Assembly: GCF_012931685.1 (NCBI RefSeq)
Contig: NZ_JABANC010000003.1
Coordinates: 62,001-126,000, forward strand
Source: Hanstruepera ponticola
GTDB lineage: Bacteria > Bacteroidota > Bacteroidia > Flavobacteriales > Flavobacteriaceae
Length of the DNA stretch: 64,000 nucleotides
Direction of reading: 5' to 3'
Below the pieces are notes generated by a model. It ran no database searches and had not been told where the DNA came from. It saw nothing but the letters and a program-made list of their open reading frames with translations. Positions 1 to 7,902 of the stretch are shown here, piece by piece; the stretch's first letter is position 1, and every line of letters begins with the position of its first letter. Made by a program: the position numbers and the translations under genes.

Positions 1-50
1 ACTTACCTTTCAGAAGTGTTTTTGTTTGTAAATAACTAAACATCAATGTT

Positions 51-2210
51 TTATTGTAGCCCTTGTAGAATTTGATTACTTAAATCTGTTTTACCTTGTT
101 CTTTATAAACTAGGGCTAATAGATATTGATAATCTCCATTTCCTGGTTGAATGGCTATGGCTTTTTTAATAAACTGTTCTGCTAGCTTATAGTTTTTATT
201 TTGATAATAATAAGTAGAAATATTATAAAGTGATCGTGTATCATCAGGATTTAATTCAACAGCATATTGGAGGTCAGCGATGGCGTTATCTGGTTTATTC
301 AGCTCAAAGTATATCAAACCACGTAAATAATAAGCACGACTCATTTCAGGTGCTTTATCAATAAGTATGTTGAGCGTTTCTAGAGCCTTTTGAGGGTTCC
401 CTATTTGGCTATAAGTAGTAGCCAAATTACTGTAAACAGGAAGCAAAAGACTATCTTTTTTTAAGGCTATTTGATAATGATAAATAGCTTCATTATACTG
501 TTTTTTCTTATTGTAATAATCGCCCAATTGTAGTCTTCCAGTAGAAAAATCAGCATTAACACGAAGCATAGTCTCTAATTCTCCTTGAGCTTTGGTTAAA
601 TCCGATTGATTCAAGGTAGTCAGCATATTCAAATCCAAACCAGTTAGTAATTGTGCAGCAGCAACACGAACCATTTTGGTTGTATCTGAAAGACGTTTTG
701 AAGCAACTTCAACTCGTAACTCTGGAGGTGCCAGATCAAACTTTTGTAAGGTGTTAAATCGCACTAATGGCGATGGATCTTCTAAACGACTTAAAAGTGT
801 TTGATACTGATCTTCGGTAACAATATCTAAATTATCTATAGCGGTTGCTCTAGCAATAGCTGGATAATCCAGATTGTTAATAAAAGCATTTACCTGACTT
901 ATCTCTTCAGAAGACAATGAAGCTTTACTACTTACTAATAAATATTTTGAAAAATGATCTGCTCGCTCGTTACCATACCAGCTTTTTATCTTTTGGGAAG
1001 CCCAAGCAGGACTTTTATCACTATGGCAATTATTACAGGCATTAGGTGTGTTGAACGTGATACTTTGGTCAGGTCTTGGCACTCTAAAGCTATGATCACG
1101 TCTAAAATCATTTCCCATGTATGTTTTACCAGTCATATGACAATTAATACATTGAGATCCTTCGGTATCACTTTCATGAAAATGATGACTTGGCGTATTA
1201 TATTTAGGCTCATGGCATTGTAAACAAAGGTTGTTACCTTTCATTTTTATTTCAAGTGTATGTGCATTATGGCAATCAGTACAGGTGACATCTTGATGAT
1301 ACATTTCTGATTGTAAAAAGGAGCCAAAAACATAATCCTCTTCCATAATCTGACCATCAACATGATAAAACTCGGTTGATAAGTTTTGCAGTATGTATTG
1401 GTTCTCAAAAGAAATATTTGGCTCTAAAGTTTCTGTCAATTTTGTACGCCTAGCGTGGCAAGGTGCACAGCTATTCATTTGATTTAGTTGGGTATCAAGA
1501 GAAATGAGATACGTGTCCTTACTCGCATTACCATTTGCCGATTTAGCCCAATTTACATGTTTTTGTGCAGGACCATGACAAGACTCACAGCTCACGTTTA
1601 TTGATGAGTAGGTTGTATTATAACTATCGCCTTCAACATTATAATTTTTTTCCAGATTTGTGGAATGGCACTCGGCACACATAGTATTCCAGTTTTGTGA
1701 AACACCAGTCCAGTGCAACCAGTCATGTGGACTAATAGTATCTCCAGGATATTGATGATACCAACGTTTTTTATTGGTATCCCAGCTCACTCGCAGCACC
1801 TGCTTTTTTCCATCTTCAAAATCTACCAAATACTGTTGGAGTGGTTCCACACCAAACGTATAACCAATTATATAGGTATTTTCATCACCATTAATTTCTT
1901 TTGTTTTAACCACATAATCATCACCCTTTTGCGTGAAATAGTAAGTCACTGCATCAAGTGTTATTTCAATATTATTAAAATCACCTAAAACAGTTGAATC
2001 GTTCGCAACTTGCATGGCTAAATCGTGATGTGAACCTATCCAGTCATCATAGGCTTTTGGATGGCAGGCAGCACACTGCTTATCACCAATATAGCCATTT
2101 GATGCCATCAAGTTAGTAGCAGTTTTATTTTGTTTAGGGATATCTACAGTTTTATCAGTTTTACATGCAAGAATTACTAATAGCAGAAGAAATGGGATAA
2201 TTTTATGCAT
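51..2210 (-). CDS. Octaheme c-type cytochrome lipoprotein with C-terminal TPR repeats
   Basis: Periplasmic electron-transfer-type protein of 719 residues. It opens with a lipoprotein signal (hydrophobic run ending in ILACK, Cys16). Eight CxxCH haem-binding motifs are visible: CAACH at residue 46, CAECH at 178, CESCH at 208, CAPCH at 248, then CTDCH, CLQCH, CINCH and CNNCH between about 310 and 397. The haem region resembles the cytochrome c554/c-prime multihaem family. A helical HEAT-like stretch (about 440-550) and TPR repeats (about 560-719, with A/Y/P spacing such as PDNAIADLQYAVELNPDD) follow. The TPR half suggests docking to a partner. It stands alone on the minus strand and no cytochrome maturation or oxidoreductase gene lies beside it. 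The redox partner and substrate cannot be read from the sequence. The haem count is seen directly; the outer- or inner-membrane lipoprotein location is inferred. Confidence 0.9.
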   Translation of the reverse strand: MHKIIPFLLLLVILACKTDKTVDIPKQNKTATNLMASNGYIGDKQCAACHPKAYDDWIGSHHDLAMQVANDSTVLGDFNNIEITLDAVTYYFTQKGDDYVVKTKEINGDENTYIIGYTFGVEPLQQYLVDFEDGKKQVLRVSWDTNKKRWYHQYPGDTISPHDWLHWTGVSQNWNTMCAECHSTNLEKNYNVEGDSYNTTYSSINVSCESCHGPAQKHVNWAKSANGNASKDTYLISLDTQLNQMNSCAPCHARRTKLTETLEPNISFENQYILQNLSTEFYHVDGQIMEEDYVFGSFLQSEMYHQDVTCTDCHNAHTLEIKMKGNNLCLQCHEPKYNTPSHHFHESDTEGSQCINCHMTGKTYMGNDFRRDHSFRVPRPDQSITFNTPNACNNCHSDKSPAWASQKIKSWYGNERADHFSKYLLVSSKASLSSEEISQVNAFINNLDYPAIARATAIDNLDIVTEDQYQTLLSRLEDPSPLVRFNTLQKFDLAPPELRVEVASKRLSDTTKMVRVAAAQLLTGLDLNMLTTLNQSDLTKAQGELETMLRVNADFSTGRLQLGDYYNKKKQYNEAIYHYQIALKKDSLLLPVYSNLATTYSQIGNPQKALETLNILIDKAPEMSRAYYLRGLIYFELNKPDNAIADLQYAVELNPDDTRSLYNISTYYYQNKNYKLAEQFIKKAIAIQPGNGDYQYLLALVYKEQGKTDLSNQILQGLQ

Positions 2211-2346
2211 GCGTATATTTTATGCGAAATTATGATATGATTAAAAACAAATGTAGCAATTTTTTAATCTTTCAAGAGACTTTTTATAGTTATCTAAAAG
2301 AGACTATTTTTTCACATTTCAAATATAGTAAACCCCTTTAATTATT

Positions 2347-2354
2347 TATTTTTG
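2347..2354 (+). promoter_or_regulatory. Bacteroidota -7 box upstream of the TrmH-type gene
   Basis: TATTTTTG matches the Bacteroidota primary-sigma -7 consensus TAnnTTTG exactly. It ends only 4 bases before the ATG at 2359, so a transcript from it would have little or no leader. No convincing -33 TTTG lies 19-21 bases upstream. Confidence 0.3.
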
Positions 2355-2358
2355 TGAC

Positions 2359-2817
2359 ATGGTTGATAATTTCACAAATGAATTCTTTGGAATTGGTATT
2401 CAAAATGGGAAAACACCCGAAAACCTAGGTGTTCTTTGGCGTTCTGCTCAAAATTTAGGAGCCAGTTTTATTTTTACAATAGGCAATCGCTATGCCAAAC
2501 AAGCTTGTGATACGCATAATGCTGTAAAAGCGATGCCTTATTTTCATTATGATACTTTTGATGAATTTTTTAATAATCTTCCTAAAGGTGCAAGAATAGT
2601 AGGTGTGGAGCTAACAGATGAAGCCCAAGATTTAGAAACATTTTCACATCCTAGGCATTGTGTTTATTTACTAGGAGCTGAAGATCATGGCTTATCAAAA
2701 CAAGCCATTGAAAAAAGTCATTACCTAGTGAAATTTAAATCTGAATTAAGTTTAAATGTATCTGTTGCTGGCAGCATTGTAATGTATGATAGAAATCTAA
2801 ACAAACCACGGTCATGA
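2359..2817 (+). CDS. TrmH/SpoU-family RNA 2'-O-methyltransferase
   Basis: A 152-residue SPOUT-class methyltransferase that would transfer a methyl group from S-adenosylmethionine to a ribose 2'-OH in tRNA or rRNA. The three family motifs are in order. The N-terminal Asn/Arg motif is NLGVLWRSAQNLGA (about 22-35). The knot motif is LLGAEDHGLS (about 111-120). The C-terminal loop is SLNVSVAGSIVMYDR (about 134-148). It is a minimal catalytic domain with no extra RNA-binding N-terminal domain, like TrmL-sized members. The stop overlaps the next start by 4 bases (ATGA), so the two are probably co-translated. Exact RNA target is not readable. Confidence 0.88.
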   Translation: MVDNFTNEFFGIGIQNGKTPENLGVLWRSAQNLGASFIFTIGNRYAKQACDTHNAVKAMPYFHYDTFDEFFNNLPKGARIVGVELTDEAQDLETFSHPRHCVYLLGAEDHGLSKQAIEKSHYLVKFKSELSLNVSVAGSIVMYDRNLNKPRS

Positions 2818-3656
2818 TTCTTAAAAACCAAGTGCTAGAACGAAAAGATAATAAGCCCATTGTTTGGGATGCCTATTTCCACAAGAATAGCCAGAAAAAA
2901 CCTTTAGTCATTTTTTGCCATGGTTATAAAGGCTTTAAGGATTGGGGAGCTTGGCATTTGGTGGCACAAGAATTCTCAAAGACATATATGTTTTTTGTGA
3001 AATTTAATTTTTCTCACAATGGTGGAACAATTGACAACCCAATTGATTTTCCAGATTTAGAGGCTTTTGCTGAAAACAATTATTCCAAAGAATTAGATGA
3101 TCTTGATGCTGTACTTAATTATTTTACATCCAATAATAACAACTATAGTGGTGAGATAGATCAGTCAAATATCATCATTATTGGGCATTCTAGAGGTGGA
3201 GGCATAGCCGTTATAAAGGCTAGTGAAGATAATAGAATTGGCAAGTTGATTACTTGGGCAGGCGTTTGTGATTTTGCTAAACGTACAGCTACTGTGGGAG
3301 ATTTGGAACAGTGGAAAAAAGATGGCGTTAAATATGTTTTAAATGGTAGAACAAAACAGCAAATGCCACATAATTATCAATTCTATGAAGATTTTGAGGC
3401 CAATCAAGACCGATTAAACATTGAAAAAGCTATAAAAAAGATAACAATTCCAACATTAATTATTCATGGAACTAGCGATACTTCGGTATTGTACAAAGAA
3501 GCCGAAAATTTACATGAATGGCATACTCATAGTGTTCTTTTTCCTGTAAAAAATGCCGATCATGTTTTCAATTCGAAACATCCGTGGGAGGATGATAAAT
3601 TGCCACAAGAACTCCAGGAAGTAGTTAGTGAAACCGTGTCTTTTATTAAGAATTGA
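2814..3656 (+). CDS. Alpha/beta hydrolase (dienelactone hydrolase/prolyl-oligopeptidase-like fold)
   Basis: A 280-residue cytosolic hydrolase with no signal peptide. The oxyanion/HG region is FCHGYKGFKDWG (about 34-45). The nucleophile elbow is GHSRGG (Ser about 126). The probable acid is in HGTSDTSV (about 219-226) and the catalytic His in NADHVF (about 247-252). These place it among serine esterases or peptidases of the alpha/beta fold. The substrate cannot be assigned. It overlaps the upstream RNA methyltransferase by 4 bases, which suggests translational coupling but no obvious shared pathway. Confidence 0.85.
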   Translation: MILKNQVLERKDNKPIVWDAYFHKNSQKKPLVIFCHGYKGFKDWGAWHLVAQEFSKTYMFFVKFNFSHNGGTIDNPIDFPDLEAFAENNYSKELDDLDAVLNYFTSNNNNYSGEIDQSNIIIIGHSRGGGIAVIKASEDNRIGKLITWAGVCDFAKRTATVGDLEQWKKDGVKYVLNGRTKQQMPHNYQFYEDFEANQDRLNIEKAIKKITIPTLIIHGTSDTSVLYKEAENLHEWHTHSVLFPVKNADHVFNSKHPWEDDKLPQELQEVVSETVSFIKN

Positions 3657-3743
3657 ACTATTGAAATAAAGCTATTTATTATCATATATTTTTTAAGTTT
3701 TAATTATATTTAGAAGTATCATTAATCATTAAATAAACCAAAT

Positions 3744-4343
3744 ATGGCGTTTTATAATAAAGCAAAATGGGTATTAGGCATCTTAATAGTATTTGTATTG
3801 ATTGTCGCAACCAATTTAATTGATAGAAATAATTTTATACGTGTAAAAGATTCTGTCACAACTATTTATGAAGATAGACTTATAGCAAAAGATATTATTT
3901 TTGATATGTCTAAATTGATACATGAAAAAGAAGTAGCCATTGTAAGCACTGATAGTGTATTTTTTAATTCGAGTAATAAAGTAGTTAATAATAGTTTACA
4001 GGAATTACTATTAAAATTTGAGCAAACTAAATTAACAAAAGAAGAGAACCAGATTTTTAGTAATCTCAAGGAAGATGTTTTGGTTTTGAAAGGACTAGAA
4101 GACAACTATTTGCAAGATAACCGCACTAATAAGTCCAAATATCTCAATCAAATTAAGGTTGTAAAAGGCGATTTAAATGACCTATCTGATATTCAGATTG
4201 ATGAGGGTAAAAGGCAAATGTTCATTAGCAAGAAAGCCATTGACACTGTTGAACTTTTTACTCAAATAGAAATATACTTGCTCATATTTCTCGCCATTGT
4301 TATTCAAATTATCATTATGTATAAGCCTAAAGAAAAAGCTTAA
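3744..4343 (+). CDS. Two-TM protein with chemoreceptor-like four-helix-bundle sensor domain
   Basis: A 199-residue membrane protein. TM1 is at about 8-24 (VLGILIVFVLIVATNLI) and TM2 at about 174-193. About 145 mostly helical, charged periplasmic residues lie between them. The layout resembles the 4HB_MCP ligand-sensing module of methyl-accepting chemotaxis proteins, starting with a helix just after TM1. The chain ends a few residues after TM2 (MYKPKEKA), so there is no HAMP, kinase or MCP signalling domain. It may work as a stand-alone sensor or partner subunit. The name rests on fold resemblance, not a diagnostic motif. It stands alone between hydrolase and DinB genes. Confidence 0.6.
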   Translation: MAFYNKAKWVLGILIVFVLIVATNLIDRNNFIRVKDSVTTIYEDRLIAKDIIFDMSKLIHEKEVAIVSTDSVFFNSSNKVVNNSLQELLLKFEQTKLTKEENQIFSNLKEDVLVLKGLEDNYLQDNRTNKSKYLNQIKVVKGDLNDLSDIQIDEGKRQMFISKKAIDTVELFTQIEIYLLIFLAIVIQIIIMYKPKEKA

Positions 4344-4387
4344 TTAAGCTTCTTTATGAGCTATCTGTGATTTTTTACCCAGTTTAC

Positions 4388-4930
4388 TTACTGATATAAA
4401 ACGTATCTAGGCGGCTTTATACCATTTAATCGCATATACACTAGCATTTGTCCTCTATGATGTGCTATATGGTCAGCAAGTAACAAGAAGATTTGCCGTT
4501 TCGTTCTATTTAAACCTAAATAGTTTAATCTATCATTGAATTTAGTGGTATCAAAACTCTTAATAAATTTTATAGTTTCATCAAAAGTCTTATCAATAGC
4601 TGCTAGCATCTCTTCTTTCGATTTATTTGCCACTTTAAGTTCAGTGTCTGTTTCCCAATTTCTTGCCTTTCGGTCACCTAATAAGGTTTGACAATGCCAA
4701 TCCATGGCCCAAGCAATATGCATTAAATTTTCTGCAAAGCTCATAGATTCTGGTGATGCTTTAAAGTTATACTGTTCTTCCGGCATGTTTTCAGCAACAA
4801 GAATTAAGTAATTGCGTGAATTTTCTAATCGCTCCAAATAGTCTTTTATAAAATCATTTTGTTGTGCAAATGATTGCATAGTAACTGAAGACAAGATTAC
4901 GGTTAAGGTCAGAATGGATAAATGTTTCAT
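4388..4930 (-). CDS. Exported DinB-family protein
   Basis: A 180-residue protein of the DinB/YfiT four-helix metal-binding superfamily. It starts with a Sec signal peptide (MKHLSILTLTVILSSV to about residue 22, AQQ cleavage). The metal-ligand histidines are present: His in LMHIAWAMDWH (about 71-81), and HIAHHRGQM (about 154-162). The following MRLNGIKPP is typical of the family. DinB-fold enzymes are usually cytosolic thiol-dependent transferases, so the signal peptide places this one in the periplasm or cell surface. The activity is unknown. An accessory intergenic repeat lies upstream. Confidence 0.85.
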   Translation of the reverse strand: MKHLSILTLTVILSSVTMQSFAQQNDFIKDYLERLENSRNYLILVAENMPEEQYNFKASPESMSFAENLMHIAWAMDWHCQTLLGDRKARNWETDTELKVANKSKEEMLAAIDKTFDETIKFIKSFDTTKFNDRLNYLGLNRTKRQIFLLLADHIAHHRGQMLVYMRLNGIKPPRYVLYQ

Positions 4931-4984
4931 TTTGTTATCGTTTCTTATTTATAGTGGATAATGTTGTTTATTATTGGTTTTAGT

Positions 4985-5056
4985 TTCATAACTAATTTAG
5001 CGAATCGACTAGAATTGCAACACTAAAAAAACAAAAACAATGAACTTTCAATGACG
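4985..5056. repeat. Intergenic imperfect repeat, copy 1 (AACTAATTTAGCGA type)
   Basis: The gap between the DinB gene and the next lipoprotein gene carries AACTAATTTAGCGA at 4990-5003 and ends with GACGTTAGTCGG at about 5053. The same AACTAATTTAG core recurs in gaps near 6874, 7776, 37497 (reverse) and 63141 (reverse), always beside single small accessory genes. No coding sequence or terminator is visible in it. Confidence 0.5.
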
Positions 5057-5067
5057 TTAGTCGGTTT

Positions 5068-5436
5068 TTATTTTTTATTTATAGTCAAATAATAATTCCA
5101 ATTTATTAAATCCGTTTTCAGTCGGTAATTTTCAATTTTCATTTTTCTTGGTAACGGAATACTGTCAAAATTTATTGATTTGTCAGAATACTTTAGAAAA
5201 ATTGAGTCCGATTCTATTTTTGCATTACCAAAATAGTGTTCAGGGCGAAAAAGTCCTTGACGGTTTATTCTAAATCTATTGTCGATTAATAATACGAATT
5301 CAATACCACCGATTTGAGACTCTTGATATGCTCTAATTTTTACCTTTTCCGAGTTGGAGTCAAAATCATTTTTTTCATTTCCACAACTAAATATTGTCAT
5401 TAGAGCAAATACACAAAAGATTAAATTAGGATTCAT
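5068..5436 (-). CDS. Small lipoprotein of unknown function
   Basis: A 122-residue protein with a lipoprotein signal (hydrophobic run then TIFSCGNE, Cys about 18). The rest is a short, mostly beta-rich domain with no recognised motif. The N-terminus lacks the usual positive charges, which weakens but does not exclude the signal call. It is a single-gene unit bounded by intergenic repeat material on its 3' side. Base composition is AT-rich like its neighbours. I do not recognise the family. Confidence 0.6.
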   Translation of the reverse strand: MNPNLIFCVFALMTIFSCGNEKNDFDSNSEKVKIRAYQESQIGGIEFVLLIDNRFRINRQGLFRPEHYFGNAKIESDSIFLKYSDKSINFDSIPLPRKMKIENYRLKTDLINWNYYLTINKK

Positions 5437-5573
5437 TTTCTTAAATTGGCTACAGTGTTTAGGCTATAATTCTGCAGGAATTATTCGCTTTAGGAATCAT
5501 GCATTAAAAAATAGTTTTTTGTATAGTAGGAAGTAACAATAAACTATTACCATTGGTAGCAACAGTAGTTTAT

Positions 5574-6008
5574 TTAAATGAATTTCAAATTATATTTTCC
5601 GCAAATAGCAGTAACCTTTTTCATGTCAGGTGGTCCGACAGGCAATTCTGATAATTCTTCAAACATGCCTTCCAAACCAGCTGGAAAAATGCTCAACATA
5701 GCTTTGGCTTTTTCTTCTCCAACCACTCGCCATGCGTGTGGAATCCCTCTAGGGCAAAAGATCATATCGCCAGCAGATAAAGTTGTTGATTCTTCACCAA
5801 TCATCATTTCTACTTTACCTGTCAATACGTGAAATACTTCATCTTCATTCTCATGTATATGAGGTGGAATTCCCATTCCAGGTTCGTTATGTTGCTCAAT
5901 CAGGGTAAACTGGCCATTGGTATCTTTTGATGACAGTTTGATAATTTGATTATCACCCATCACATTTAACTTGTGACCAGCATCATTTTTTATAATTCTT
6001 GGTTTCAT
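5574..6008 (-). CDS. Cupin-domain protein
   Basis: A 144-residue single-domain cupin. Motif 1 is visible as PPHIHENEDEVFHVLTGKVEM (about 53-73), with the His-x-His, Glu and later His metal-ligand pattern. Motif 2 surrounds GDMIFCPRGIPHAWRVVGEE (about 80-99). No signal peptide is present, so it is cytosolic. Such small cupins include dioxygenases, isomerases and ligand sensors; nothing here selects one. It reads toward the DinB side and is separated by 50 bases from the lone DUF6090 gene upstream. Confidence 0.85.
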   Translation of the reverse strand: MKPRIIKNDAGHKLNVMGDNQIIKLSSKDTNGQFTLIEQHNEPGMGIPPHIHENEDEVFHVLTGKVEMMIGEESTTLSAGDMIFCPRGIPHAWRVVGEEKAKAMLSIFPAGLEGMFEELSELPVGPPDMKKVTAICGKYNLKFI

Positions 6009-6058
6009 TTTAACAATAAGGTTTTTATAGTTTCCAATGGTGTTAGACTTTTATTATT

Positions 6059-6811
6059 TTATTTGTCCAACAGTATCTTTATATATTCTAAATATACTTG
6101 TAAGTAATTATAGCGGTCTAGTATTTCTTGAGAATAGTAAATTCTATAATCTAATAAATTTTCAAATTCTCTGTCGTTTAAAATATCATTATAATTATGG
6201 TTATGCAATTTTGAATATCCTATTTTCTTTCTATAATTACTATCGTTATTAGAAGCAATATTTCTTCCATTTGAGTTTTTATAAAAATAGGGGACAACAA
6301 AATTTAGGTTATCACCATTTGCTACTGTTTCACGTTGCTCTAAAGTTTCATTTATGGTAGTAAGTTTGTAAAGTGCAACTCTTAAGGAATCGTTTTTTAG
6401 AGATGCAATTTCGCCATTATCTTGGGCTTCTGATAGTGTATTCATATCAAGACCAAGATGATAATCAATTAGCAACATACTCATTTTTTTGTCTAGTAGT
6501 TCAAAGTCAAATTCTTCAAATGGTTTTCCAATCATGTGCATAAGACTAGTCATATTATCCATCTGGATTTTAATGTAATCTATTCTGTTCTTTGTCTGTT
6601 GAATATTTTGACTAATCTGGTTTTGCAAACGAATAGTTAAATTTTCTGATTTACGTTGTTGTTTATTTGCCTCATTCCAATTATTGATTTGTAATGCAAT
6701 TAAAATACCAATAACTACAAGTATAATTTCACCAATAGCATAAATTAGATACTTGCTGAATTTATTTCTAGAGAGTAACTTATGTCTAATTTTTCTAAAG
6801 AATTTTATCAT
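6059..6811 (-). CDS. DUF6090-family membrane protein, lone copy
   Basis: A 250-residue protein with the family's N-terminal module: a basic amphipathic start (MIKFFRKIRHKLLS), then the membrane segment YAIGEIILVVIGILIALQIN (about 24-43) closed by NWNE. The remainder is a helical, charged ectodomain, here with basic and Asn-rich C-terminal stretches. A central motif, LSEAQDNGEIASLKNDSLR, corresponds to the SG-x-L-x-LI block conserved in the array copies at 56.8-60.7 kb. This copy is about 50 kb from the array, which shows the family is dispersed as well as tandem. Function is unknown. The name DUF6090 is from memory of the N-terminal signature. Confidence 0.8.
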   Translation of the reverse strand: MIKFFRKIRHKLLSRNKFSKYLIYAIGEIILVVIGILIALQINNWNEANKQQRKSENLTIRLQNQISQNIQQTKNRIDYIKIQMDNMTSLMHMIGKPFEEFDFELLDKKMSMLLIDYHLGLDMNTLSEAQDNGEIASLKNDSLRVALYKLTTINETLEQRETVANGDNLNFVVPYFYKNSNGRNIASNNDSNYRKKIGYSKLHNHNYNDILNDREFENLLDYRIYYSQEILDRYNYLQVYLEYIKILLDK

Positions 6812-6873
6812 TGGTTAGCGGTTTCTAGTAATGAAGCATAACTGTTAATGTCTGATTTTTTGCACGGTTTTGC

Positions 6874-6951
6874 ACATAATTTAGCAAGTACATACCTAAC
6901 TGAAAATCAGCGAGGATTTTAGAAGGATTAATCGCGCCAAGTTAAATATAC
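6874..6951. repeat. Intergenic imperfect repeat, copy 2
   Basis: This lies in the 197-base gap between the DUF6090 gene and the TPR gene. It contains ACATAATTTAGCAA (6874-6887), then TACATA, GAAAATCAGCGA and a CGCGCCAAGT block. The same ordered blocks (TAATTTAG, TACATA, GAAAATC-GCGA, GGCGCAAGT) appear in copy 3 at 7776-7850. No gene or terminator is seen in the gap. Confidence 0.55.
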
Positions 6952-7008
6952 AGTTTTCTGGTTTAACATTAAGAGAGCAATGGATTATAGTTGTTGTTTT
7001 AGCCGTCT

Positions 7009-7716
7009 TTAGTTACATTTTTCATTCAGTTCTATTTCATAAGATTCAGTAACGTTTGGATTGTTCATCTTTTTTGCTTTATCAAGCAATTTCTTGGCTT
7101 CATTACAATCACCAATGTACATTTTTACAATTGAAAGTTTATAAATTGTATTTGAATCCTTTTTATCAAAATCAAGTGATTTTTCTAAATATTCATTCGC
7201 TTTCACAAGGAATTCATTAGAATTTTCTTTTCCATTTTCTAAACTTTCATAATAGTCACCGAGATATGTTGTGCCATAATCCGTTAATATTTTAGGGTGT
7301 TTTGGGTTAAGTTCCAATCCTTTGTCAAACTGTTCACGAGCTTTTTTCATAGCACCAAGGTTGAAGAAAATTGTTCCAAATCCATAATAGGCATCGGCAT
7401 TTTTGGGATTTAACATAAATGCTTGATTAAATCGACGCATTGCAGTAACGAAATCTCCTTTATCATACAAATAAGTAAAACCTAAATCACTCATTTTTTT
7501 ACTCGCAGAGATTGTGTCGCCTTCATAATATTCCAAAATGTCTTTTTTGAAATTTTCATCATCTGCTTTTTGAGATTCAGTTTTTTCAACATTTCCATAT
7601 TCAGGTTGTAAACTTATATCGTTATCTGCCATTGCAGTCCATTTTTCATAATTACTATTTTGAGCAAATGAGAAAAACGTAATTAAAATTAGAACGACTA
7701 ATAATTTTATCTTCAT
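7009..7716 (-). CDS. Exported tetratricopeptide-repeat protein
   Basis: A 235-residue protein with a Sec signal (KIKLLVVLILITFFSFAQ, cleavage after about residue 19) followed by about four TPR units from residue 75 to 225. Clear repeat signatures include NPKNADAYYGFGTIFFNLG and NPKHPKILTDYGTTYLGDYY. The fold indicates a periplasmic protein-interaction scaffold with no enzymatic motif. It is a single-gene unit bounded on both sides by related intergenic repeats (6874-6951 and 7776-7850), which suggests an accessory location. No partner is evident. Confidence 0.78.
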   Translation of the reverse strand: MKIKLLVVLILITFFSFAQNSNYEKWTAMADNDISLQPEYGNVEKTESQKADDENFKKDILEYYEGDTISASKKMSDLGFTYLYDKGDFVTAMRRFNQAFMLNPKNADAYYGFGTIFFNLGAMKKAREQFDKGLELNPKHPKILTDYGTTYLGDYYESLENGKENSNEFLVKANEYLEKSLDFDKKDSNTIYKLSIVKMYIGDCNEAKKLLDKAKKMNNPNVTESYEIELNEKCN

Positions 7717-7775
7717 AATTTTTGGTTTAAATGGTACACTAAAGTTTTGTGTGTAATTTTGTTGCGTGTTTTAGT

Positions 7776-7850
7776 AACTAATTTAGAAAATACATAACAA
7801 ATAGAAAATCCGCGAAACTCGAGCGTAGCGAACTGGCGCAAGTAATTTTC
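7776..7850. repeat. Intergenic imperfect palindromic repeat, copy 3
   Basis: This contains AACTAATTTAGAAA (7776-7789) followed by an imperfect palindrome with outer arms GAAAAT (7804-7809) and ATTTTC (7845-7850). Inside is GAGCGTAGCGAACTGGCG, which is shared almost base for base with the reverse strand of the repeat at 37418-37440. It lies in a 186-base gap between a TPR gene and a lipoprotein gene. Confidence 0.6.
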
Positions 7851-7902
7851 TGAGTAGGTGTATAAAAGTAATTACTTATAGCCACTGTTGTGCGCATTTT
7901 TT

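Noticed and set aside
954-1988. Plus-strand frames opposite the cytochrome gene
   Set aside because: They are antisense to CxxCH-encoding codons and have biased composition with no independent features; treated as shadows.
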